From AWTP1-13 sp963797005 (GTDB taxonomy: Bacteria > Pseudomonadota > Alphaproteobacteria > Rhizobiales > Hyphomicrobiaceae), in contig CAWCOF010000014.1 of NCBI GenBank assembly GCA_963797005.1, positions 62,001-126,000 of the forward strand: DNA of 64,000 nucleotides, written 5' to 3'. The position numbers and the translations under genes were made by a program. Positions 55,209 to 62,793 of this stretch are shown piece by piece. The first letter of the stretch is position 1, and each line of letters begins with the position of its first letter. A model generated the notes under the pieces. The model made no database searches. It was not told where the DNA came from and saw nothing but the letters and a program-made list of their open reading frames with translations.

Positions 55209-56030
55209 GTGCAGGAGACCGTTTCTTCGCCGCCCGAGGGTCATGACGAGATCGAGGCGTCGAAGGCGCCGTTGCTCGACCACCTGATCGAGCTGCGCCA
55301 GCGCCTGATCTACGCGCTGATCGGCATCGGCATCGGCTTCATCATCTGCTTCGCCTTCGCCACCGACATCTACAATCTGCTGGTCCTGCCCTACGTGTGG
55401 GCGCGCGGCACGCACCAAAAGATCGAGATGATCTATACCGCGCCGCAGGAGTTCTTCTTCACCAAGCTGAAGCTGGCGCTGTTCGGCGCCGTGTTCCTCG
55501 CCTTTCCGGTGATCGCGCTGCAGGTCTACAAGTTCGTGGCGCCGGGACTCTACCGGAACGAGCGCCAGGCCTTCCGCCCTTATCTGCTTGCCACTTTCGC
55601 CCTGTTCTTGGCCGGCGCGACGGTCGTCTATTTCATCGTCATGCCGCTCGCCATGCGGTTCTTCCTGTCGATGGAGCAGACGGGCGGGCAGGTGGAGATC
55701 CATCATCTGGCGCGGGTGAGCGAGTATCTGTCGCTGATCATGACGCTGATCATCGGCTTCGGCGTCATGTTCCAGCTGCCCGTGGTGCTGACCTTGCTGG
55801 CGCAGGCCGGCATCATCGGCGCACAGCAGCTGAGGGACTTCCGCCGCTACGCCATCGTCGCCATCACGGCCGCCGCCGGCGTGCTGTCGCCGCCCGATCC
55901 CTTCAGCATGATCTCCATGGCGCTGCCCACCATCCTGCTCTACGAGGGCGCGATCTTCGCCGTGGCGCGGGTGGAGAAGGCGCGCCTGGAGCGCGAGGCC
56001 GCGGCGGCGCAGCAGGCGGACTCGGATTGA
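55209..56030 (+). CDS. tatC: Sec-independent translocase TatC
   Basis: A 273-residue TatC with six membrane helices. The conserved DHLIELRQRLIYALIGI start (signal-peptide recognition) and the middle GAVFLAFPVIALQVYKFVAPGLYRNERQAF stretch are present. A GTG start at 55209 directly after tatB is used. The tail ends in a short coiled polar extension. Confidence 0.95.
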   Translation: MQETVSSPPEGHDEIEASKAPLLDHLIELRQRLIYALIGIGIGFIICFAFATDIYNLLVLPYVWARGTHQKIEMIYTAPQEFFFTKLKLALFGAVFLAFPVIALQVYKFVAPGLYRNERQAFRPYLLATFALFLAGATVVYFIVMPLAMRFFLSMEQTGGQVEIHHLARVSEYLSLIMTLIIGFGVMFQLPVVLTLLAQAGIIGAQQLRDFRRYAIVAITAAAGVLSPPDPFSMISMALPTILLYEGAIFAVARVEKARLEREAAAAQQADSD

Positions 56031-56049
56031 CGCTCAGCTGCGCTGCGTG

Positions 56050-56233
56050 CTCACCCTCCCCTTGACGGGGAGGGTGGATCGGCGCGCCCTTCGCGCGCCG
56101 AGCCGGGTGGGGTGAAGCCGCGCACTCGGCATTCCTGGGCTACCCCCACCCCCAACCCCTCCCTGCATGCCCTCGGGCTCTCCACACGGTCGCCCTGCCC
56201 AGAGATCGCCCGAGGGCAAGGGGGAGGGGAGAT
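56050..56233. repeat. Composite repeat, CTCCCC/GGGGTGGGG family
   Basis: CACCCTCCCCTTGACGGGGAGGGTGG and GCGCGCCCTTCGCGCGC at the left, CCCCCACCCCCAACCCCTCCC and CGAGGGCAAGGGGGAGGGG at the right. It follows tatC and precedes the minus-strand higA end, so it may end both transcripts. Confidence 0.82.
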
Positions 56234-56295
56234 GCGCACGCGGCGCGTGGTGAGGTTGCTATTCGTGTCGCGTGTCACGCGGCGCGCAGTGAGCG

Positions 56296-56607
56296 TCAGC
56301 CGGCCTTGGGCAGAGGGTGGAGCTTGGAAGTGTCGATCTCGCGCTCCGCATGCCACAGGTCGTGGGCGGTCTGCATCTTGAGCCACGATGCCGACGAGGT
56401 GTCGAAGACGACGCCGAGCCTGACCGCCATGGCAGGGGTCACGGGCTGCTTCTCGGCCAGGATGTCGTAGAGCGTCTGGCGCGACACGCCGAGCGCTGTT
56501 GCGATCTCGACCTTGCTGGCCCGGATCGCAGGCAGAACGATCTCGCGCAGGAACGCGCCCGGATGCGTCGGGCGTCGCTCGGCACTGCGCTTCGGATTGG
56601 TCGCCAA
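56296..56607 (-). CDS. HigA family antitoxin, without partner toxin
   Basis: A 103-residue XRE-type protein: THPGAFLREIVLPAIRASKVEIATAL with the helix-turn-helix GVSRQTLYDILAEKQPVTPAMA and the C-terminal LKMQTAHDLWHAE, typical of HigA. HigB toxin genes normally lie directly upstream; here the upstream space holds only a repeat before serS, so the antitoxin is an orphan. It may act as a stand-alone regulator. Confidence 0.9.
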   Translation of the reverse strand: MATNPKRSAERRPTHPGAFLREIVLPAIRASKVEIATALGVSRQTLYDILAEKQPVTPAMAVRLGVVFDTSSASWLKMQTAHDLWHAEREIDTSKLHPLPKAG

Positions 56608-56672
56608 TTGGTGATCTTCCTCGATTAGCGATTATCTCGTATAGCACGCCCCAAGTCGACCGTGGCCGCGTT

Positions 56673-56785
56673 GTCATCCCGGAATTCGCGCTAGCGAATA
56701 TCCGGGACCCAGGGGCCGCAGACAGTGCGCGCAGTCCCTTGCCCCTGGGTCCCGGCTCGCGCGCTTCGCGCTTGGCCGGGATGAC
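56673..56785. repeat. Dispersed palindromic repeat, GTCATCCCGG family, before serS
   Basis: Starts GTCATCCCGGAATTCGCG and ends CGCTTGGCCGGGATGAC. It ends 36 bases before the serS start, so it lies in the serS leader. Confidence 0.88.
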
Positions 56786-56821
56786 AGCCTCGGGGGTGAC
56801 GTCGAGCAAGAGGCAAGCGAC

Positions 56822-58333
56822 GTGTTCGATATCAAGTGGATACGCGACAACGCGGCGGCGTTCGATGCGGGGCTCGGCAAGCGCGGGATCAAACCTGGCG
56901 GCGAGGTGAAATTCTCGGCCGAGCTGATCGCGCTCGACGAAGCGCGGCGCAAAGTGATTACGCGGCTGCAGGAGGCGCAGGCGCGGCGCAACGCGGCATC
57001 CAAGGAGATCGGCAAGGCGAAGGGCGCCAAGGACGAGGCCAAGGCGCAGACGCTAATGGCCGAGGTGGCGGCGCTGAAGGACGCGCTGGAGTCCGGCGAG
57101 AAGGAGGAGCGCGAGGCCGACAAGAGGCTGCACGATGCGCTGTCCGTGATCCCCAATCTGCCGGCGGAGGATGTGCCGGTCGGCGCCGACGAGACGGGCA
57201 ACACGGAGGTGCGCCGCGTCGGGGAGCCGCCGCTGCTCGCCGGCATCAACAAGCCCAAGGAGCACTTCGAGATCGGCGAGGCGCTCGGGCTGATGGACTT
57301 CGAGACCGCGGCGAAGCTGTCCGGCGCGCGGTTCGTGGTGCTGAAGGGCATGCTGGCGCGGATGGAGCGGGCGCTGGCGGCGTTCATGCTCGATCTGCAT
57401 ACGGCGCCGGAGAAGGATGGGTTGGGGGGCTATACGGAGATCGTGCCGCCGTATCTGGTGCGCGACGACGTAATGTACGGCACGGCGCAGCTGCCGAAGT
57501 TTGAAGATGACCAGTTTGAGGTCCCCAATATGCAATTCAGAGTACTGATGGACCGCGTTTTCTCCCAAGCCGTGGAGCGGCTTCCTTTTGTGCAAGAGGA
57601 ACATCGCAAGCTTGCTGGCAGAGACATGACCACCGACGAGGCCATTTCGAGTTTGCTCAACGCTCAGAAGATGAGCGCGGATGAGCTTGGGGGGCTGTAC
57701 GAGGAAATTACCGGTCAAACCTCAAGGCTGTGGCTCATTCCGACGGCGGAGGTGCCGCTGACGAACCTTGTGCGCGAGTCGATCCGGAGCGAGGACGAGC
57801 TGCCGATGCGGGTGACGGCCTACACGCCGTGCTTCCGGGCGGAGGCCGGCGCGGCGGGCAAGGATACGCGCGGCATGATCCGCCAGCATCAGTTCTCCAA
57901 GGTGGAGCTGGTGTCGATTACCACGCCGGAGCAGAGCGCGGCCGAGCACGAGCGCATGACGGCGTGCGCCGAGGAGGTGCTGAAACGGCTCGGGCTCGCC
58001 TATCGCACCATGCTGCTGTGCTCCGGCGACATGGGGTTTGCGTCGCGCAAGACCTACGACATCGAGGTGTGGCTCCCCGGTCAGAACACCTACCGCGAGA
58101 TCTCCTCGTGCTCCGTGTGCGGCGACTTCCAGGCGCGGCGCATGAATGCGCGCTATAGGCCGAAGGGCGCGAAAGAGAACCGCTTCGTGCACACGCTGAA
58201 CGGCTCCGGCCTCGCGGTCGGGCGCACGCTGGTCGCCATCCTGGAGAACTATCAGCAGGCTGACGGCTCCGTCGCCATCCCCGACGCGCTGGTGCCCTAC
58301 ATGGGTGGGCTCACACGCATCGAGAAGGTGTGA
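56822..58333 (+). CDS. serS: Serine--tRNA ligase with an internal insertion of about 70 residues
   Basis: A 503-residue class II synthetase that charges tRNA-Ser. The N-terminal coiled-coil arm (residues about 30-110), the core with PPYLVRDDVMYGTAQLPKF, PTAEVPLTN, motif 2 TPCFRAEAGAAGKDTRGMIRQHQF and motif 3 HTLNGSGLAVGRTLVAILEN are intact. Usual length is near 430; the excess is an in-frame block at about residues 233-302 (57518-57727) between the DDQF and LWLIPTAEV segments. The block is lower in GC (about 54% by hand count over 57541-57660) than the gene around it (73% over 57301-57360). The start is GTG. All catalytic motifs remain, so the enzyme is probably active. Confidence 0.95.
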   Translation: MFDIKWIRDNAAAFDAGLGKRGIKPGGEVKFSAELIALDEARRKVITRLQEAQARRNAASKEIGKAKGAKDEAKAQTLMAEVAALKDALESGEKEEREADKRLHDALSVIPNLPAEDVPVGADETGNTEVRRVGEPPLLAGINKPKEHFEIGEALGLMDFETAAKLSGARFVVLKGMLARMERALAAFMLDLHTAPEKDGLGGYTEIVPPYLVRDDVMYGTAQLPKFEDDQFEVPNMQFRVLMDRVFSQAVERLPFVQEEHRKLAGRDMTTDEAISSLLNAQKMSADELGGLYEEITGQTSRLWLIPTAEVPLTNLVRESIRSEDELPMRVTAYTPCFRAEAGAAGKDTRGMIRQHQFSKVELVSITTPEQSAAEHERMTACAEEVLKRLGLAYRTMLLCSGDMGFASRKTYDIEVWLPGQNTYREISSCSVCGDFQARRMNARYRPKGAKENRFVHTLNGSGLAVGRTLVAILENYQQADGSVAIPDALVPYMGGLTRIEKV

Positions 58334-58337
58334 GGTT

Positions 58338-58477
58338 CCCTCTCCCCATCGTTCTTCACGATGGGGAGAGGGTTAGGGGCAGATGCTTGCTCCGGCATAT
58401 GCGGCTGCCCCTCACCCCGACCCTCTCCCCGCGCTGATGGGGCAAGCGGCGAGGACAGCGTAGCGCGGGGAGAGGGA
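58338..58477. repeat. Composite hairpin repeat, CCCTCTCCCC family, copy 3 (serS terminator)
   Basis: A perfect 15-bp stem (58338-58352 with 58358-58372, loop TCTTC) starts four bases after the serS stop. A core with TTGCTCCGG follows and a second hairpin arm ends at GCGCGGGGAGAGGG, one base before grxC. It lies between convergent genes and can terminate both. Confidence 0.88.
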
Positions 58478-58478
58478 G

Positions 58479-58736
58479 TTACTCCGCCAGCAGGGCGTCG
58501 AGGCGGCCCGCACGGTCGAGCGCGGAGAGGTCGTCGAAGCCGCCGACGTGGGTGTCGCCGATCCAGATCTGCGGCACGGTCGCCCGCCCGCCGGCCTTGG
58601 CGCTGAGCGCCTCGCGCGCGGCCCGGTCGCCGGTCACGTCGATTTCCTCGAAGGGCGCGCCCTTGCCGCTCAGCAGGCGCTTGGCCATGTGGCAGTAGGG
58701 GCAGAACCTTGTCGTGTAGATGACAGCTTTTTGCAT
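58479..58736 (-). CDS. grxC: Glutaredoxin 3
   Basis: An 85-residue glutaredoxin with active-site CPYC (TTRFCPYCHMAK) near residue 12, the cis-proline TVPQIWIG and the glutathione-binding GGFDDLSALD. It reduces disulfides using glutathione. It sits between serS and surE on the opposite strand. Confidence 0.95.
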   Translation of the reverse strand: MQKAVIYTTRFCPYCHMAKRLLSGKGAPFEEIDVTGDRAAREALSAKAGGRATVPQIWIGDTHVGGFDDLSALDRAGRLDALLAE

Positions 58737-58901
58737 CTGGGTGCGTGAATGTCCTCGACCGTGGCAAAGTACGTGGGGCGCCGACTCGTGACGAGAAGGT
58801 GGCGGATCGCGGGGCTGTCTTGCAAGCCTCTATCAGGGTTCTTGCGGTGATGTGCGCACATGGCGCGGTTGCAGGACAGCCGCCGATGCTAGAGTGCGGC
58901 C

Positions 58902-59663
58902 ATGCGAATCCTCCTCACCAACGATGACGGCATCGACTCGCCCGGCCTGCACGCGCTGCGCCAGATCGCGGGCGAATTCAGCCAGGACGTGTGGGTGGTG
59001 GCGCCCGAGACCAACCAGTCCGGCGCCAGCCATTCGCTCTCGCTGCACGAGCCGCTGCGCATGCGCCAGGTCGACGAGCGCGCGTTCGCCGTGCGCGGCA
59101 CGCCCACCGACAGCGTCATCATGGGCGTGCGCCATGTGCTGAAGGACAAGCTGCCCGATCTCGTGCTGTCGGGCATCAACCGCGGCGCCAACATGGCCGA
59201 GGATGTCACGTACTCGGGCACGATCGCGGGCGCCTTCGAGGGGACCACGCTCGGCATCCGGTCGATTGCGCTGTCGCAGGCCTACGGGCTCGACCGCAAC
59301 AAGAGCCTGAAGTGGCAAACGGCGCTCGCGCACGCGCCGGCGCTGATCGCCAAGCTGCTGGCACTCGACTGGGCGCCGCCGAGCCTCTTCAACGTCAACT
59401 TTCCCGATTGCGAGCCCGGTGAGGTCGCGGGCGTCGCCGTCACCCGGCAGGGCCGGCGCGATCCGGGCCTGCTCGCCATCGACGAGCGGCACGACACCTG
59501 GGGCAATCCCTACTACTGGCTGGCGTTCGAGCGGCGCCGGTCATCGGCGCAAGAGGGCACCGATCTGTGGGCGGTCTATTCGGGCTACGTCTCCGTCACG
59601 CCGCTCCTCCTCGACCTCACGCATCGCGGCATGATCGAGGCGCTGACGAAGGCGTTGAAATAG
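58902..59663 (+). CDS. surE: 5'/3'-nucleotidase SurE
   Basis: A 253-residue SurE phosphatase. The metal site LLTNDDGIDSPG, VVAPETNQSGASHS and LVLSGINRGANMAEDVTYSGT match the family, as does the late YVSVTPLLLDLT segment. The serS-surE-peptidoglycan factor order is typical of alphaproteobacteria; here the usual pcm gene between surE and the next factor is missing. Confidence 0.96.
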   Translation: MRILLTNDDGIDSPGLHALRQIAGEFSQDVWVVAPETNQSGASHSLSLHEPLRMRQVDERAFAVRGTPTDSVIMGVRHVLKDKLPDLVLSGINRGANMAEDVTYSGTIAGAFEGTTLGIRSIALSQAYGLDRNKSLKWQTALAHAPALIAKLLALDWAPPSLFNVNFPDCEPGEVAGVAVTRQGRRDPGLLAIDERHDTWGNPYYWLAFERRRSSAQEGTDLWAVYSGYVSVTPLLLDLTHRGMIEALTKALK

Positions 59664-59684
59664 GCAGTAGGCAGTAGGCAGTAG
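59661..59684. repeat. Short tandem repeat TAGGCAG x3
   Basis: Three perfect 7-base units plus TAGG begin at the TAG stop codon of surE. The rest of the gap to 59938 holds no gene. Confidence 0.85.
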
Positions 59685-59938
59685 GAACATTCCCTTTTCC
59701 CATTCCCTGTTCGCTGCGCGCAATAACCCATTGCTAGCCACGACATCGTTAGCCGCGATCCTGCCCCGACTTGGCCGCGAAGCCCTCACATTCGCGGCCT
59801 AGACCGGCACCACGGGGAACGACGCGGGGCGCGCGCACGCAGCGCCTTCGCCTCGGGCCACCCAACGAGGGTCCCACGCCCGGTTAAGCGTTTCTTAACC
59901 TATTCGAGGTTAATGGCCGTGGGAGTGCGAGGTGCCCG

Positions 59939-61313
59939 ATGTTGAGTAACAAGTGCATACAGACTGTCCTGACCCGTCGCCATTTGGCACGAGGTTTGGC
60001 CATTGTCGTGACCGTATCGGCCGGCGGTTGCAGTGCCGACGTCACACGGTTCGACTTTCCCGCTTTCGCCCTGACCAACAGCGGTGCTGGTGCACCCACG
60101 ACGGGCTCGCTGGCGCCGCCGCCCCAGCCGCTGCCGCGCACCTACCAGAGCTACGATCAGCCCGCGAGCGTGCCGCCTCCGCCGCGCGTCACAGTGAGGA
60201 CGGAACTCCGGCCCGGCGCCAGGGCCGGGATACGACGACGGCAGAGGTTATCCGCGCGACACCTATGCGCGAGACTATGCCGATCCGCCGCCGAGGGTAG
60301 CAACCGCCCCCGTCACGGACCGCTTTACGGCCCGGCACATCGACCGGGTGCAAGTCGCCGGTGCTCAGGCCGGGCAGACGATCGTCGTGCAGCCGGGCGA
60401 TACGCTCTACCTGCTTTCGAGGCGCCACCGCGTGTCGATTGCCGCGCTGATCGAGCTCAACGGCTTGAGGAACGGCAGCTCGCTGCATCCGGGACAGCGG
60501 CTTACGCTGCCGGCAGGTGCCAGAAACGTGCGCCATATCGCGCGCGCGCCCGCAGCCGAAGCGCCGCCGCCGGCGGCTTCCGCTCCCGCAGCGTCGCCCC
60601 GCGACTCGGACGGAGAGCACGTCGTCAGGGCCGGCGAGTTGCTCTACGGCATTGCCCGCCAGTACAAGGTGGCGATGGACGAGCTGCAGCGCACCAACGC
60701 CATCACCGAGCCCAACAAGCTCCAGGTCGGAACGGTGCTGCGCATTCCCGGCCGCGCGCAGACGACCCATACGGCCCAGGCACCGCGCTACGTGCCGACC
60801 TCGTCGGTGGCACCGCCGACCCGCTCGCGGGTCATCAATGCGCGCGACGATGGCGATGATGATCGCCACGTGAACCGGCGCGAGGCAAAGCTGCACAACC
60901 GGGCGACCGATGCGAGTCCGGCCGACTTGAGCTCCGGCAAGTTCCGCTGGCCGGTCAGGGGCCGGGTCATCTCCGGCTATGGCAAGCGGCCCGACGGCAC
61001 CCACAACGACGGCATCAATCTCGCCGTGCCCCAAGGGACCGAAATCCATGCGGTGGAGGGCGGCAAGGTCGCCTACGCCGGCAACGAGCTCAAGGGCTAC
61101 GGCAATCTCGTGCTGATCCGCCACGACAACGGCTGGGTATCCGCCTACGCCCATGCCGAGCGGCTGCTGGTCAAGCGCAACGACGTGGTCCGCCGCGGCC
61201 AGGTGATCGCCAAGGCCGGCCGCACCGGCACCGTCGATCAGCCGCAGCTGCACTTCGAGCTGCGCCAGGGCGCCAAGCCGGTCGACCCGCTGCCGCACCT
61301 GGAAGGCAACTGA
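59939..61313 (+). pseudogene. LysM/M23 peptidoglycan factor (NlpD/EnvC-like), one frameshift
   Basis: A lipoprotein signal (LAIVVTVSAGGCS) leads a Pro-rich region, two LysM domains (TIVVQPGDTLYLLSRRH..., HVVRAGELLYGIARQY...) and a C-terminal M23 domain (FRWPVRGRVISGYG, HNDGINLAVPQGTEIHAVEGGKVAYAG). The metal-binding aspartate of M23 is replaced (HNDGIN) and the final motif is PQLHFELR, so it probably activates amidases rather than cutting peptidoglycan itself. An extra base between about 60198 and 60231 splits the frame; the rest is continuous to 61313. Confidence 0.88.
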
Positions 61314-61414
61314 CGCCGCGCGGCTTGCCGTCACGTGCGCGCATGCCTACGCTTGGGGGATCGCCCCGAGGGTGAGCGCCCTCTCCCTCGGATTGGGCCC
61401 CAAGGGAATCGACC

Positions 61415-61903
61415 ATGCAAAGCCTGACCGACCTGGCGGCTGACATTGGCGCCCGTCTCAAGGAGCGCGGCGAGACCATCGCCGTCTCCGAGTCCTCGAC
61501 GGGCGGCCTCATCTCGGCCGCGCTCCTCAGCGTGCCCGGAGCGTCGGCCTATTTTCTCGGCGGCGCCGTGGTCTACACGCGCCAGGCCCGGCAGGCGCTG
61601 CTCGGCATCACCGACGAGGCCATGCGCGAGAGGAAGATGCGCTCGTCGAGCGAGCCATATGCGGCTCTGGGGGCGGCGGCGGTGCGCGAGCGGCACGGCG
61701 CCACCTGGGGTCTCGCCGAGACCGGAGCCAGCGGTCCCTCGGGCAACCGCTACGGCGACCCCGCCGGCCACAGCTGTATCGCCATTGCCGGGCCCGCCGA
61801 GCGGGTCGTGACGCTGAGGACCGGCAGCGCGGACCGGCAGGCGAACATGCGTGCGTTCGCCCGCCGCGCGCTGGAGGAGCTTGCCGCCGCGCTTGGCTCT
61901 TAA
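61415..61903 (+). CDS. CinA C-terminal domain protein (nicotinamide-nucleotide amidohydrolase type)
   Basis: A 162-residue protein matching only the C-terminal, PncC-like domain of CinA: ETIAVSESSTGGLISAALLSVPGAS, YTRQARQALLGI and GLAETGASGPSG. PncC converts nicotinamide mononucleotide to nicotinate mononucleotide in NAD recycling. The N-terminal molybdopterin-like domain is absent. Confidence 0.9.
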   Translation: MQSLTDLAADIGARLKERGETIAVSESSTGGLISAALLSVPGASAYFLGGAVVYTRQARQALLGITDEAMRERKMRSSSEPYAALGAAAVRERHGATWGLAETGASGPSGNRYGDPAGHSCIAIAGPAERVVTLRTGSADRQANMRAFARRALEELAAALGS

Positions 61904-61925
61904 GTGCCTGGGCGCGGGGGGCGAG

Positions 61926-62471
61926 TTAGCGGCCGAGCTTGATGTTCAAGCCGGCGCGGATGACGCTGACGTCGTCGCCGTGCGCGGTCTCACTGGTGAA
62001 TGCCAGGTATTCGAGCCGGGCCGATGTCGTGCTGTTGAGCCTGCCCTCGACGCCCACTCCATAGGCGAAGCCGGTATCGGTGTCGCGATCGTTCACGATC
62101 CCGAGCCCCGCCGTGCCGTAGAGCAGGAGGTTCGGCAGGATGAGATAGCCGACGCGGCCGCGCGCCGACACCAGCCAGTCGACATTGTCGGCGTCCGAGA
62201 GCGACATGTCGGCTTCCACGCCATACACGATGGCACCAGCCTGCCAGTTGTAGCCGAGCTGCACGCCGCCGATCATGCTATCGTCATCGCCCGTATCGAC
62301 GCCGCCGATGTGCACCCCGCCGTAAACACCCTGCCAGATCGAGGGCTTGCCGTAGTCGGCCGGCCACGACGGGTGTCGCGCGGACGATCCGTCCGCCATC
62401 GCCACCGTGCCTGCCAACCCGACGATTGCCGCTGCTGCTAGTAAGATGATCCCCGTACGCAATACGCGCAT
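61926..62471 (-). CDS. Outer membrane beta-barrel protein (Omp25-like)
   Basis: A 181-residue protein with a signal peptide (LLAAAAIVGLAGTVAMA) and an eight-strand barrel pattern: GVYGGVHIGG, GGVQLGYNWQAGAIVYGVEADMS, ARGRVGYLILPNLLLYGTAGLGI and the end SVIRAGLNIKLGR, which is typical of rhizobial Omp25/RopB proteins. It is convergent with the cinA-like gene. Confidence 0.9.
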   Translation of the reverse strand: MRVLRTGIILLAAAAIVGLAGTVAMADGSSARHPSWPADYGKPSIWQGVYGGVHIGGVDTGDDDSMIGGVQLGYNWQAGAIVYGVEADMSLSDADNVDWLVSARGRVGYLILPNLLLYGTAGLGIVNDRDTDTGFAYGVGVEGRLNSTTSARLEYLAFTSETAHGDDVSVIRAGLNIKLGR

Positions 62472-62793
62472 GTCTTCGTCTCCATGACCTCAACCCCCCA
62501 TACCCCGGGCCGAGCGAGACGGCGGCTCACCACGCGCAATGGTGCCGAGGCCTTGTGGCCGACTGAAGGTATTGGCGGATGATCACTGCATGTCCCGGCG
62601 GTCTCTATGCGGCTGCGATCAGGTCTCTGGCCAATTAAAAGGCTGTAAAATCAACGATGTAGCGGACTCCCCGTATCGTCTCCGCTTGAGCATTTATGTG
62701 GCGCGAAAGCCTCGCGCTGCGAGGAATTGCGGGCAGCCAGCGGTTGCCCGCGTCACGATGTGCGTGTCGCGGGCGGCTTGAAACGGAACCGCG
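62472..62793. other. Intergenic stretch without gene
   Basis: About 320 bases upstream of the outer membrane protein gene, with moderately lower GC. It probably holds that gene's promoter and the end of the L,D-transpeptidase transcript. No repeat or RNA gene recognised. Confidence 0.5.

Noticed and set aside
56608..56821. HigB toxin gene upstream of higA
   Set aside because: The space is filled by a palindromic repeat and has no toxin-like frame.
57518..57727. Intein in serS
   Set aside because: Too short, with no intein splice-site residues and no Cys/Ser start or His-Asn end.
59661..59684. CRISPR-like array
   Set aside because: Three direct 7-base units without spacers are a microsatellite, not a CRISPR array.
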